Assembly: GCF_000699445.3 (NCBI RefSeq)
Contig: NC_067198.1
Coordinates: 21,897,536 to 21,961,535 of the forward strand
DNA length: 64,000 nucleotides
Origin: Schistosoma haematobium
Taxonomy: Eukaryota > Platyhelminthes > Trematoda > Strigeidida > Schistosomatidae
Direction: 5' to 3'
A program made the translations under genes and the position numbers. Under the pieces are notes generated by a model. That model did no database searches and was not told the origin of the DNA. It was given only the letters and a program-made list of their open reading frames with translations. Below, piece by piece: positions 30,530-43,140 of the stretch (positions are counted from its first letter, which is position 1; every line of letters begins with the position of its first letter).

Positions 30530-30650
30530 TAGATCAGTCTCTTGACATATGTACATATTGTACGGATAACCTCGATACTGCCATTAGGTCACATGTATTT
30601 AAGTAAAGATAGATAGTGACTAACAGTGGAAACCAGAACTTTTCAATATA
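30530..30650 (-). mobile_element. Family B (SMalpha-like) 3' fragment
   Basis: Minus-strand match to the 3' part of the family B copies (words such as GATCAGTCTCTTG, CGGATAACCTCGAT and TAGTGACTAACAGTGGAA). It is cut before the ribozyme. Confidence 0.55.
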
Positions 30651-30923
30651 GTTTATAAGGTGTTTAAAATCATTTTAAGTGATATTCTATAGTTACATTT
30701 AACTTCGAATTGAACAATTTTTTCATATTAGTAGTTATTTTTTTTAATCTAACTAATTCATTATAGTAGTAAAGGAAGTGATTCTGGAAAAACAGATGAT
30801 TTGGCTATAATTAGTAAAATACTAGTCATATTTCAAATAGGATCATATGATAAATCAGGTGTGAAAAATGAACTAGCTATTATTATGAAATTTACATCCA
30901 ACTTCAGAATCTTAAAAGAAGGT

Positions 30924-33900
30924 TACTTACTAACTTACGCCTGTTACTCCTCGTGAAGGAGCATAGACCGCTCATCAGCATTCTCCATCCAACCCTGTCC
31001 TGGGAAATCCTTTCCAGCTCCTTCCAGTTCCTATTCATCCTGTTCATATCTGCTTCTATTTCTCGACGTAATGTGTTCTTTGGTCTTCCTCTTTTCCGTT
31101 TCCCTTCAGGATTCCAAGTTAGGGCTTGCCTCGTGATGCAGTTTGATGATTTCCTCAATGTGTGTCCTATCCATTTCCATAATCTTTTCCTTATTTCCTC
31201 TTCAGCTGGAAGCTGGTTTGTTCTCTCCCAGAGAAGGCTGTTGCTGATGGTATCCGGTCAATGGATGTTGAGTATCTTGCGTAGACAACTGTTTATAAAT
31301 ACTCGTACCTCTTCGATGACGATTGTTGTAGTACTCCAAGTTTCAGCTCCATATAGTGGGACTGAATTGACGTTCGTATTGCAGATCCTGACTTTGATAT
31401 TGGTTGAATGTTGTTTTGAGTTTCATGTGTTCTTCAATTATAGGAATGCTGTCCTTGCTTTGCCAATCCTCACTTTTACGTCTGCATCAGATCATCCACA
31501 TTCATCAATGATGTTTCACAGATACGTGGAAGATTTCACATCTTCCAGAGTTTCTCCATCAAGTGTGATTGGGTTAGTGTTCTCCGTGTTGTATTTGAGG
31601 ATCTTGGTTTTACCTTTGTATATGTTGGTGCCTATTGATGAGGAGGCTGCCGCTACACTAGTTGTCTTCATCTGCATTTGTTCGTGTGTATGGGATAGGA
31701 AGGCCAGGTCATCTGCGAAGTCCAAGTCGTCTATGTGCATCCAATCTGTCCATAGTATTCCATGCTTCCGGTCAGACATGGAGATCTTCATAATCCAGTC
31801 GATCACCAGAAGAAAGAGAAAGAGGGAGAGTATGCAGCATTGTTTGACTCCGGTCCTCACATGGAATGCATCCTTCAGCTGTCCTCCATTCACGACCTTG
31901 CACTGTAGTCCGTCGTATGAGTTCCGGATAATATTGACAATCTTCTCAGGAACTCCGTAGTGTCGAAGAAGTTTCCATAACGTTCCCCTATCTGCACTGT
32001 TAAATGCCTTTTCATAATCAATGAAGTTGATGTACAGTGACGAATTCCACTCAACTGATTGTTCGACGATGATCCATAGTGTCGCAATTCGGCCTGTGCA
32101 CGACTAATCCTTACGAAGTTGGGCGTCTACTGCCTCTTTCATCCTGTTCAGCAACACTTTGTTAAAAACTTTCTCTGGTATTGACAGTAGTGTAATGTCT
32201 CTGTAGTTCTCACATTTGTTCAGATCTTCTTTCTTTGGAATCTTGACGAGGTATCCTTATTTCCTGTCCATCGGCACTTGTTCCTCCTCCCAAATCTTTT
32301 TGAATAGAAGGTAAAGCATGTTTGTAGTTACTTCGATGTCTGACTTCAGTGCTTCAGCTGGTATGTTGTCGGGTCCCGCTGCTTTCCCGTTCTTGATTTG
32401 TCTGACGGCCATTCTGATTTCTTCCTTCGTTGGTGGGTTGACGTCTATGGGAAGATCTGTGTGTGCTGCTTCGATGTCTGGTGGATTCATTGGAGCCGGC
32501 CTATTCAGGAGTTCCTCGAAGTATTCTACCCATCTGTTCCGCTGTTGTTGAATTTCAGTGATTTGCTTGCCTTCTTTGTCTTTGACCGGCCTCTCTGGTT
32601 TACTGTATTTCCCTGATAGTTTCTTCGTTGTATCGTAAGGCTGTTTCATATTTCCTTCTCTAGCAGCTTTTTCCGCCGTCGTTGCTAGTTCTTCCACGTA
32701 TTTCTTCTTGTCGGCTCTAATGCTTTTCTCCACTTGTTTGTTTGCTTCTATGTATTCAGCTTGTGCTTGGACTTTCTCTGCTCGTGTTCGGCTGTTGTTA
32801 ATTGCTGTCTTCTTGTTCTTCCTTTCTTTGATCTTGTCCAGTGTTTCTATAGAGATCCATTCCTTATGATGGTGTTTCTTTAGGCCCAGAACCTCTTGAC
32901 ACGTTGAAGTTAATGCTTCTTTGATGCCTTTCCAGTTGTCCTCCATAGTAGTTTCTTCTTCATTCAGTAGATCTTGTAAGGCTTGAAACCTGTTGTTGAG
33001 AGCTATCTTGAATTCATTGAGTTTGTCAGTATCTCGAAGGAAGGCTGTATTGAACGTTTGTAGTGCTGTTTGTCCACTTGTCCAGTTCTTTTTCAGCTTC
33101 AGTTTTAAATTGGCTACAACTAGGTGGTGATCTGAAGCTACGTCAGCACCTCTCCTGATTCTCACATCTTCCATTGTCCTTCGGAATTTTTTATTGATGC
33201 AAATATGGTCTATCTAGTTCTCTGTAGTGTGGTCCGGTGAGATCCATGTAGCTTTGTGTATACGTTTGTGTGGAAATATTGTGCCTCCTATAACCAATTT
33301 GTTGAATGCACATAGACTTGCAAATCTTTCCCGATTTTCGTTCCTCTCACCCAGTCCATGTCGTCCCATGATATCTTCGTATCCGGTGTTGTCTATTCCA
33401 ACTTTGGCACTTAGATCTACGATCAGAATGGTGAGATCCTTTCTTGGGCACTTCTCTATGATTGACTGCAGCCGCTCGTAAAATTGATCTTTAATGTCAT
33501 CGTTGCTATTATTGGTGGGTGCATAACATTGGATAATATTCATTGTGATACCCTCCTTCTTTGTTTTGAATGATGCTTTGATGATTCTGGATCCGTGAGA
33601 TTCCCATCCTACAAGTGCATTTCGTGCTACTTTGGATAGCATAAGAGCGACTCCCTGAGTGTGTGGAGCATTTTCCTCTTCGTGACCGGAGTATAGCAGC
33701 ATCTCTCCCGTAGCTAGCCTTTTCTGTCCAGCTTGGGTCCAATGGGTTTCGCTGATTCCCAGTACTGCCAAATTGTATCTCCTCATTTCCGTTGCTATTT
33801 GACTGGTCTTCCCGGTCTCCCACATTGTTCGAACGTTCCATGTACCTATAAAAATTGTTGCTGTGGTGGTTAGAAGGGGCATCGGCCTCGTGGCTTCCGA

Positions 33901-34121
33901 AGGAACTCGGCTTTCACCATGAAGCGTCATAGTTCTTCTAAATGAAGACCTTCCAACTTTCAGGGCAGAGTTAAAATGGTTTGAATTATTTTTTCTGGTA
34001 AGCGTTTTTTTAGCGAGTTAGTTTTCTACGGGATGGGGACGCTAACCCTTTGCCCAACCCTCCTCCTTTACCCGGGCTTGGGACCGGCAGTAACTCTAGA
34101 AGAGCTAAAGGCGAAGTTTAT
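30924..34121 (-). mobile_element. SR2-like RTE non-LTR retrotransposon, nearly full length
   Basis: About 3.2 kb in minus orientation. The 5' leader (34121-33931) contains GTAACTCTAGAAGAGC in plus-strand reading. The ORF holds an APE-type endonuclease (33930 to about 33080), linker, RT (about 32500-31500) and C-terminal domain (to about 30930). The 3' end has GTAAG-like short repeats, typical of RTE tails. Flanking AAGAAGGT copies (30916-30923 and 34122-34129) look like a short target duplication. Length and order match known RTE elements. The copy at 48640-51606 and the interrupted copy at 13165-17690 are relatives. Confidence 0.87.
30930..33930 (-). pseudogene. SR2-like endonuclease-reverse transcriptase ORF, broken by a few stops
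   Basis: Blocks in order: an endonuclease with FIGTWNVRTMWETGK, GISETHWTQ, NIIQCYAPT, VDLSAKVG and ASDHHLVV; a linker rich in charged residues with KNGKAAGPDNIPAEALK; then the RT with the DAFHVRTGVKQCC segment, LVIDWIMK and the catalytic HIDDLDFADDLAFL. The C-terminal part has [17 protein letters not shown]. An in-frame stop sits at about 33200 (EN then IDHI), another near 32256, and there is frame loss at 32090-31890. In the endonuclease the usual DxNA motif reads DLSAKVG, a change of the metal-site asparagine to serine. The RT FADD box is intact. Not functional as it stands, but the decay is mild. Confidence 0.8.
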
Positions 34122-34129
34122 AAGAAGGT

Positions 34130-35900
34130 ACTATATTTTAAAAGAATTGTTGAAATGATCTATACATAAAATGATAATTAGATAACAAAACATTGCTTTA
34201 ATAAAAATTAGTTTGGCGAGACTATGATTTATAGACGAACCAATCACGTATAACATAACAGGTCCCGGATTTTGGCGCGAAGTTCTCTTATTCATTTGGA
34301 CAAATACAGTTTTGGCGTTATAACTGATGTCAGTTCGTGATGAAAACCCCAAATCTAATATCTAGCCTTAATTATCAACTGTAAATCATAATTCTTATTC
34401 CTTACACAGGTTTGTAACCCTCATTTGGTCCTGGTTATTCCGTGGACACTCTCATGGTCACTCTAGCGTTGCTCAAATGTCGTCCATAAATTATAGTCTC
34501 ACTGTTAGTTTTATTTAACTTACGCAAAGATAATAATTGTGTGCTATTGTACACAAAATGTAAAAATCAATGTAATGGCTTTTGTATCATGTGTGATAAA
34601 TTATCAAAATCCAGTATACTTATTATCATTTGTCATTTTTTAAGATTTATTAAGTTTAACAGAATATTTAATTATTCTTGATGATCTACAAGAGCCATCA
34701 TTGCATATTGATGCATACTGGTCATCAAGGTACGAGAAATTTCAGACACATAGTGATCAATTAAGATTTTAAAACTACTATGTACAGCTGGGTAGTACCT
34801 GATAAAAATTTCTCTGAACTTTATAGACAATACATAGGGGATTCAATTAACTAGACACCAAAAACTCATAACTTTATAACCTGTTCTCGTTTTCTAAAAG
34901 TTCATTATTTTATAAAAGTAACTAGCCCTTATCTATAAAAGTCACTAAATTTTAAAGAACCACAACTTCGTTGATTCCTGTAGATTGTAGGCTATTGTAT
35001 GATAATAAATTAAATAAACTAAACTCATTTCAATTAACATACAGAACGATCCATTAACGACTTATTTCATGAGAATTTCAGATCTTCATTTTTTTTCTCT
35101 TTGGACTACAGCACATTTATGGAGACACTCGCAAAAAGTTCTCGTGCTTAACTTAAACGATATACTTGTCAGTTGACAATCAACTTCGTTATGAAATTGT
35201 CAACTAAAACAAACTCTTCGCTTCAATATGTTGAATCTCGGCCAGTATCTGTATTCAGAAGAATGTTAAACTAACTATACGATCTTCATAGTCAAAAACA
35301 TCACAAACCATCTGGTTTTTTATCCCTTCTAAACTAAAACTCAGGAAAACCTGCTAAACTTTGTTTATTGAAATGATATTTTGCTAAGATATTATTAAAG
35401 AAACAGGATAAAATTAGCCAGATTGTAGTTCAAGCAAATCTTACGATATTTCAATAACTTAGCAACAAGTCAGATACTTACAATTCTTAAATTTCTTCTT
35501 CAATTAATGACATAGTTACAATTCGAACTAAATTTCATTTTGATTTCTTTCCTTTTTAGCTTTGTAATTAACTTTCTTCAACTTCATTTATCGTCCCTTA
35601 AAGCTTGTTAATGATTTAAAATGATGATAATTGTGCAATTGGATTTTCATCTATCATCAATTCTCTTCATTTTAATTGTAATAGAATCATATGAAGAATG
35701 GATTATCTTTTTAAAAGTTCTAAATCACAAGATTAACATCATTCTCTGAAGATCTGCCAGTATGTATGACGTAACATGACTTTTGTTACAAAAACATAGA
35801 CATACAGAATTGAAAATAATAAAACTACACATATTTTGAAGTAACTGAGCTCCTCTACTTCACTGTTAATTGAATCGTAAATTTTGACCAGATAAACATT
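34130..35900. other. AT-rich stretch without recognised features
   Basis: No coding block or repeat family copy was identified in these 1.8 kb. Confidence 0.5.
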
Positions 35901-35901
35901 T

Positions 35902-36026
35902 AGTCCCACAATAGGACGAAACGACAGTTCAATGCTTCCATGTTTTCCATATTAATCTAGCTTCAATTGACTCATGATCTCAAGCATTGAAATTACTATA
36001 ATATTCACAAAAACCCCTTCTGAAAC
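35902..36026 (+). mobile_element. Family A retroposon, 3' fragment
   Basis: It starts inside the ribozyme (GTCCCACAATAGGAC, GAAAC) and runs through CAATGCTTCC and the 3' tail to CCCCTTCTGA. The CTGAGGA side of the ribozyme is missing. Confidence 0.65.
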
Positions 36027-36317
36027 GAAACATTTTTGGTTAGAAAAAATTCAACCGGACTAATAATAGCAAATAATGTGAGAACGTTTATGATAATGCT
36101 GATCTGACAAGTGAAACTTAATTTTCTTTTTAACAAGCCAACATTTTTAAATCATCTTTTAATAAAAGTTTGACGTAGATATCTTATACCGAAAGATAGA
36201 AATCTCACTAATGTAGGTCAAACATTAATTTACATAAATGATGCACAAAATAGATTCAGTAAATAATAGCAATCTAAAGCACCTATAACTTTCAAGTTTG
36301 AGATAAATTGCAAACAA

Positions 36318-36508
36318 TAATGGTTGACTTCATGAGTCAATCAAAGCTGGACCACCATGGGAATCCTGGAAGCAACATACGGTCGTTTCGTCCTGGTATG
36401 GAACTCCCCAGCAGTGCCCATCCACAATCCCCCTCACAGGACTCGAACCTGGGACCTATCGGTATCACGCGCGAACGCTTAACCTCTAGACCACTGGGCC
36501 GGCAATAC
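36318..36508 (-). mobile_element. Family A retroposon, minus copy with tRNA-like boxes
   Basis: On the minus strand: an A-box-like GTCTAGAGGTTAAGCG (about 36477-36492), a B-box-like GGTTCGAGTCC (about 36433-36445), then a ribozyme remnant at 36371-36418 whose core reads CTGGGGA (A6 to G) with the GAAA box kept. The 3' tail is at the left. Open frames across it are translations of the repeat, not genes. Confidence 0.75.
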
Positions 36509-36534
36509 TGAGTTTTAAATTCATCCTGAATCGT

Positions 36535-36610
36535 TTGTTTGAATCTTCAGATTGGTGTTTAGGACTGCAACTGGTCAGTCTCTTTTTGGTAATTGTCGTC
36601 TTTCGAATCG
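36535..36610 (-). mobile_element. Family B (SMalpha-like) 3' tail fragment
   Basis: It matches the family B 3' tail (GTTTGAATCTTCAGATTGGTG, then GTTTAGGACTGCAACTGGTC). Only the tail is present. Confidence 0.5.
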
Positions 36611-37917
36611 TCATCTGGCACATCTGTTGATATTTGCTTATTTCTATCTGAAGCTACGAGAGTTATCTGCAGGTTTAGACAATACTGATTTATTATTGTA
36701 ATGATGGTGATTTGATACGAACATTGATCTTGCTAAAACCGTAAATAGATAAACATATTTGCGTCTACAAATTGATACTACTCAAAATTTTGTCAGTAGC
36801 TCGAAAATTAAGCAGGGTTGATTAGTTAGTAGGTTAGGATGATTTATTCTGTACAGATTTATATATTGTTTTAGATTTGACGTCCTCTATGAGATACCAA
36901 AAGTTCTAGTTTTTTTCTTAAGAATATGCACTTAACTCGGCCTTCCTGTATTCATATCATAACCATATCGACAATATAGCTATTCGATTTATACTGTCAG
37001 CTTATAATCTTAGTCTTGTAAAACAGTAGCTCATATTCAAAATTCCAAATAGTCAGTGACGTGACGAATTAATCATAAGCTAACGACACTTACGTGCCAT
37101 TTTATATTTATTGGGTTTAAACTATAGGGTATTAGGTCATATTTTTCACTAATGTATTTTATTTGGAAATAATTCACATTAAAACTAAATAAAGATTCTA
37201 CAACCATTTGAGATTCGGAAAGTATTCAACATTTGTTTCACCATACTTTCAGGAAGTGTAGCGCTACTTTAATAAGACCTTATTGTTAATATGGTTAGTG
37301 AAGGAACATGCACAAAAATAACATTTCTCATATCATAAGAAAGGTTTCATCAAACGAAAAATGGATTCATTTTGAAAACTACATCCCTACTGGTTTTCAG
37401 TGATAACTCAATTGAATTCGGGTTATTATGAGTTTTTTTATTTAAATTAGTTGACAGTTTCAAGAAAATCCCATGATTTGTTGTGTATTTATTACTGATT
37501 AGTTTAAAAATAGATCTTTTAAGAATCTTGTAAGAAATTATAAAGCCATATAGCTAACCAAATGATGAATAACATAGATAATTTCTGATTATTATAGATG
37601 AAGATTGGAATATGTTGTAAATCTACCATAATTATAAATAGAAATTATTTTATTCTAGTTACAAAAAGATTTAAAGGTTTTAAATTTTTTCAAGTATGCA
37701 GTTGGGAATATTCATTACTGAGATATGACCGCTAATATCGGCAAAAATGTCTACGAATTCACTTCTACTATTTGTCGATCAATGAATTTGTTAAAATTTG
37801 TAAACAATCGAAAAAATAGAACAAAAATTCATGAGTAACTTTCCTTCCAAAAATTAATATAGACTATGTACATTATGTAACAATTAACTGACATTATTTA
37901 TCATTAGCTTATTTTCA

Positions 37918-38075
37918 TCCCGCGAGCGGGATCGTGAATGCGCACTGCTGAGGAGTCCCACACTAGGACGAAACGGCCGTTCAGTGCTTCCAGGTTTCCA
38001 AAGGTGGTCTAACATCAATCGGTTCATGATCTCAATCAAAAACTTAATAATCTCCACAACCCCTATACTAGTTTA
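37918..38075 (+). mobile_element. Family A retroposon, 5'-truncated copy with good ribozyme
   Basis: It begins in the region after the B box (GCGGGATCGTGAATGCGC), carries the ribozyme at 37942-37987, and continues through GGTGGTCTAACATCAATCGG and the 3' tail to ACAACCCC. The truncation point just upstream of the ribozyme suggests 5'-truncated reverse transcription. Confidence 0.75.
37942..37987 (+). ncRNA. Hammerhead ribozyme (family A), consensus core, GTT cleavage triplet
   Basis: Stem I GCACTG (37942-37947) pairs fully with CAGTGC (37982-37987). The CTGAGGA box is 37948-37954. Stem II GTCC/GGAC is perfect (37955-37958 and 37966-37969), with GAAA at 37970-37973 and stem III the palindrome ACGGCCGT. 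The cleavage triplet is GTT rather than GTC, which obeys the NUH rule but usually cuts more slowly. Confidence 0.82.
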
Positions 38076-39183
38076 TTTTCAGTTGTTTATTTTTTTCCTG
38101 TTCAATATAAGTTTATCATCAATGTAAAAACATTAAAAAAGTTATTATAGCTGGTTATCATTCAATTTTTGTTTTGTTTATTTGTACTTTTTTTAAAAAA
38201 AAAAGAAAAAAGAAGAGACTGTTACAGCAGTAACAACGGCAACAGAATTATCTGATGATTATGAAAAATCGGAACATTATTTTTTTTTTAATTTTAATAA
38301 ATATGGCTTAGTTACGTAGAGATTGGCAAATAAGAAATGATTTGAAATGATTTACATAAATAATTCATTATTATAACTTGTAGTATACATGTGAACAACG
38401 ACAACAACTGTGATAACTTTAATTATAATAATAATTTGAATAAGAAATTAAACTTTTAATTTAATTATTCTTTCTATCCATCAGTTTATTATTTAGCTGT
38501 TATTTTATAAAGAATACCAAGGTTACAGTAAGTATATATTAGAGACAAGTGAAAAGATGTAAGTCAATACGCTAATATTCCTATTAATCAAAAATATGAT
38601 GAGTATAAACTATTATTAAATCGTTTTTTGTTTGATAAATAGTATAACTAGCAATAATAAAAATCAACTGTAGACAGGTTATTAGTAAATAAGGTCGATT
38701 TGATGTTTGATTATGTATGCATATATAATTGAAACACATGGATCTTGAATTAATGATTTGATTCAAATCTATATTGGGAACATGAATAACAGAACAGATG
38801 CAAGTTCATCAGACAACAGTTGCCAGGTCTCTTATTACTAATTTGGTCATCATTTGTTTATTTTTTTTTATAATCTTTTGTATATGTATATATTAAATAA
38901 AAAAAAACATTTTAATGTATTTATTCATTTTATTTAAAGTTTACTGGCTGATTTTAATTAGTGATAAAAAAAACACACAACAGTATTAGATACATAAAAA
39001 TTTATATTATTTCCACACATCATTTACATCTAATCCATATTCTTTTATTGTTTCATCTCTGTGTCGTCATGGTGTTGTCAATATTATATACAAACAATTT
39101 AAATAAAGAGATAAATTTATTACTTTACTCTTTAGATACAATATTCAACATTATTAGTATGATTATTATTTCGTATATAATAA

Positions 39184-39223
39184 CACTACTACTACTAATA
39201 ATAATAATTATTATTATTATTAT
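39184..39223. repeat. Trinucleotide repeat (ACT, then AAT and ATT)
   Basis: Runs of ACT, AAT and then ATT repeats. The AAT/ATT part is self-complementary. Confidence 0.8.
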
Positions 39224-39351
39224 ATGAGGAGTAACTAGCCTGTGTTTTGTGCACACTTTTTTTCTAAATAAGACAATATCACCATTGTATTTCGTATTTT
39301 TTTAAATATCCATTCATGTATGGTGTCTACGAATTGATAGATCACCGTTTC

Positions 39352-39373
39352 TTTCTCTCTCTCTCTCTCTCTC
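39352..39373. repeat. CT dinucleotide microsatellite
   Basis: Uninterrupted TC/CT repeats after a TTTCT lead. Confidence 0.85.
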
Positions 39374-39374
39374 A

Positions 39375-41280
39375 TTTGATAACTATTTGACCTTATATGC
39401 TTCGGATGATAATGATGATTACAACGAATTTGTTTATATATATATATAATTTGTAAATATGTTTATAAACAATGTAGTTGGTTGAATTATCAACAAAGTT
39501 CTACAAAAGTCAACAACTTCTATTTATACTTATTAAGATTGGGATAATTTGACAATAGTGTTATTATCATTAGTAATATGGTGTTCATGTAGTTTCTCCT
39601 ACAAAAATATTGTTAAGAAAAAAAAACTAAACACTTGTATACATCTTTGTTATTGATTTGTTTACTTGTATATTTGTTGTCTTTGTATAAAATTTTTTTA
39701 TTTCTTCATTCTAACAAATTGAACTAGACAACAACTGTATCATAAATGTCAAGTAAATAAAGCGGTAAAACAAAAACACAACAAGAAATCAATATTTGGC
39801 AAAGTAAAAAAAGGGGATTGTCAATAATTTATCATTATTATTTGATTATTTTACAATTATACGATGATTAAATACATTTTCATTGAACAACTGTTCATTT
39901 TGGAAATATTAAGTGTAATGTAGTTTATTCAATAAACAGTTTTACTATATCTTTGAAGAAAATAGAAAAAAGAAAGGTACCACTAATATATATGAATCTG
40001 TGATGTTATGAACGGTAAGGTGAATGAATAATAATAATAATGTTCATATTTCATTTCAATTAGACATAAATAATTAGATCTATTCTATCATAGATGTTAT
40101 ATGTCTGAAAGATATGACAAGTTAATAATATTACAAATTAGACAAATCGATTATTTGTATTATACGACTTTACATCAATGTATATTAGTTAGATATTATA
40201 AACATACATTTTTAAGTTGCTTTTTGTTTAGTAAATTATAAACAGGCAAAACTTTTAGTATCAGTTTTCAAAAATGTATTTATGTTAAGAACTTTGTTTA
40301 CTTTATGTATAGATTTTACTTTGGATCAAATTTTGTTATCAATAGTTTTAAAGATTTCAGTTTTGTTAGACCTAATATAATACCTTAGTTACATGATTAG
40401 TTTACATATACATATAACCATATTGATGAACGGGATATTTATTCAAGTTAATCAACTAAATATTGGTATTTATATGAGGGATTTACTCCAATTTTAGAAC
40501 TTTATTAGTATGTAATATCAATATGTAATGAAGACGATTTAATTTTTTTTTAAATATGTACCCTTAAAACGTGATTGTTAAATAAAGCAGATATAAATGA
40601 AATAAAAGGTATTTTGTTGAATGTATTATTTGAAAATCGTTGACTTGATTGGTACCCTTAAATTAGGCATGGAATTTTAAATACTAAAGTAGTTACTTGT
40701 TGATATAATGAATAATCGGCAGTTATGGTGATTAAGGTATACAGTGAACCACCATCTACATCGATTGGTGATCTACTCTGATGTGGGAATGAAGTAATAA
40801 GAAACTATGGAGAAATAGAATATTTATCTAAGAATTTGTTCATTGTTGTTCCTATTATAAAAAGCAGTTGATCGACCTAATGATAGCAAAATAAGTGGAT
40901 TATTAAGTGGGTCACATGGTATGGCTAAAAAGCTATGGTAATGCTGTTAGTTCATTGGGATTTCATTTCTCATTAAATAGCTAGTATTTGATCAATATTA
41001 GTATCTTTTGGATTTTCTTTTTAGATTTGTTAAAGTTTTTCCATCAATTCTTGTTATAATTCTCATTCTTCTCGATGACTTTGTTCTTCTATGAAATTTC
41101 TAAGCTTTGTAACATTAATCGATTGATTTTTTCCTAAATCTCTCATTTTATGCTCCTCGTTCAAGGAATCATGACGCGATAGACAATCTCAATGAAATCT
41201 AAGTGGAACTGTAGTGAACGAGAACACTGTGAGAACAATTGAATGTAACTGAACACAAAATTACAGAATATCTTCATAAA
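39375..41280. other. AT-rich stretch without recognised features
   Basis: Simple low-complexity tracts only; no coding block or dispersed repeat recognised. Confidence 0.5.
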
Positions 41281-41287
41281 ATATGAG

Positions 41288-41490
41288 AACCATACAGTAA
41301 ATACTTCATTTGCAAAATGTCAATCAGTCGTCTCATACTTCACTGTTCCTTCATTTCCACAGCAATCATTGTTTTTTCTCGTTCTCTTTTTTTCGATCTT
41401 CTTAGCCTTCTGATGACAAGTATTTTACTTTCAATTGATGATGCATACTACTTATGTATATCGACACCAGTAGCGCACACCACAGAACAA
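41288..41490. repeat. Dispersed direct repeat, copy 1 (unidentified family)
   Basis: It shares more than 150 bp with 44145-44365 in the same orientation, at roughly 90 percent by eye. Shared words are GAACCATACAGTAAATA, AATGTCAATCAGTCGTCTCA, TTCTCGTTCTCTTTT and TTTTACTTTCAATTGATGAT. The copies differ by an extra block of about 26 bp near 44174. A short frame (41317-41520) crosses it but is not shared. Confidence 0.65.
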
Positions 41491-41931
41491 CTTGAATTAT
41501 ACTACCCATTTATGTTATAACTGTGAAAATGAGTTACTACAGAAATAGTAGAGATCATCATTGTACCAGAAAAAGATGTGTAAAAAAATAGAATATTTAT
41601 AGTGTTAATGATAGTTAACTTAACGACTGACAGTTGAAAAATGTAATTAATTATATACGTTTTGCAAATGATATGTTTAATAATTATCACTGGGTTAAAA
41701 TGTAGATACAGGCAAACTTCTTGGAACTCAACTAAAAATATCTACTTCGTAGTGATAACTATGTTGGATTAGAATACGACAGTTTACACTTTTCATCATT
41801 GTCTTTTGTAAAATAAAATGCTTAATCTTTCGTAAATTAAGAAAATATTTATTTTTAACATTGTATTCATTTTAAAGATTAAAGTGACCTATTCATGATT
41901 GTTTGAATAATAGTTGAAGAGGCAAATTTGT

Positions 41932-42310
41932 ACCCCTTCTGATACTAATCAGCAAATGCTCATTGGTGACTGGCTTCAAGAGGCATTTCCTGGAGTTTAT
42001 AGTGAGATGAAGTCACCAGTGGAGTTCAACCGGGTCTGTTGTGAGATAGTAACTCAGTGATGACAATGGTGTATGTGTCGCTGAATTTCGTGGATTAGTT
42101 GAAGTTAGACATTAACACCATTAGATACCGGCTCATTGGTCTAGTGGTTAAGCATTCGCGCGCGAGACTGATAGGTCGTGGGTTGGAATCTCGTGAGGCA
42201 GGATCGTGGCTGCTCACTGTTGAGGAGTCCCACAATAGGATGAAAAAGTCTTCTAGTGCTTCCGAGTTTTCCATGATGATCTACCTTTAATTGACTCGTG
42301 ATCTCAACTA
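41932..42310 (+). mobile_element. Family A retroposon, full-length decayed copy
   Basis: Same layout as 29551-29942, and it shares diagnostic changes with it (GGTTGGAATCTCGTGAGGC; GGATGAAAAAG in the ribozyme), so the two belong to one subfamily. The A-box-like GTCTAGTGGTTAAGC is near 42138-42152. The ribozyme core reads TTGAGGA, with stem III altered and no clean cleavage site. Confidence 0.75.
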
Positions 42311-42904
42311 TTAAAATTTATCAATTAAATAGAAATGACGATTGTATTTATTTGCTTACATGGAAAAACTGTTGAAATACTACATTTGTAAATCATATCA
42401 AGAAAATTTCGTACATGTATAGATAAACCAAAACACAAACTGTTCATATACACATTTTATTTGTAAAAGAATCAATGAGTATACTAGTGAGGATGTAAAA
42501 TGAAAATAGATAAGTTAATTCAGACAAGTTTTTATTGTAACATTAAACATACTACAGTGAATTGTTAGTTGAATTATAGAATAAATAAAATAACAATCTT
42601 TAAAGTATTAGCAATTATATATAAGTGATAGACTAAATTTGCATATTCAACATTAGTTATCATGTATTGGAATCTTTTCATTATAGATAAAAACAAAAAT
42701 TGAAATGGAGAATGTGTGTAAACTATTCAAAATATGATTTCATGAGTTTTTGGGAGCAAAGAAGTAGTGTAAACGAGATATTGAAGAATATTTAACATTT
42801 GATATATATTTGGAAGTGAAGGGAAACAAAAAAAGAAGAAAAACCATTAATGGTTTACTGTGGACAATGAACTAAGTATTAAAAGTAAACATTTCATCAA
42901 GGGG

Positions 42905-43140
42905 AAAGATGTTATGACTAGTTGTCAACTGTTATGACTGCGTCGCCAATTGTTATATTTGGTCGTCACTAATTGTTATATCGGAATCGCTTATCATTTA
43001 TATTTGTAAATGGAGGAACCACTGCAATTCCCACGACGCGAAAGTAAGAACTGGTACAATTGAAGATTTATTAACCCCAAAACACCACGACGACGACAAC
43101 CCTAGTCGAAAATACACTCATTGATTGTAAATCTGTTTTG
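42905..43140. repeat. Dispersed repeat, possible LTR fragment (partner at 10548-10880)
   Basis: It contains CTGTTATGACTGCGTCGCC and TTGAAGATTTATTAACCCC, echoing 10560-10700. The repeated use of AATTGTTATAT suggests internal repeats. Unidentified. Confidence 0.35.

Noticed and set aside
30953..31960. 335-codon open frame on the plus strand
   Set aside because: It is antisense to the SR2-like RT region, whose minus-strand frames show real RT motifs. The same antisense frame appears at 50582-51514 against the other copy, so it is a composition by-product.
42099..42290. Open frame of 63 codons
   Set aside because: It translates the A/B-box and ribozyme part of a family A retroposon. Similar frames at 57306-57512, 61833-62042, 62031-62246, 36308-36511 and 60459-60752 have the same origin.
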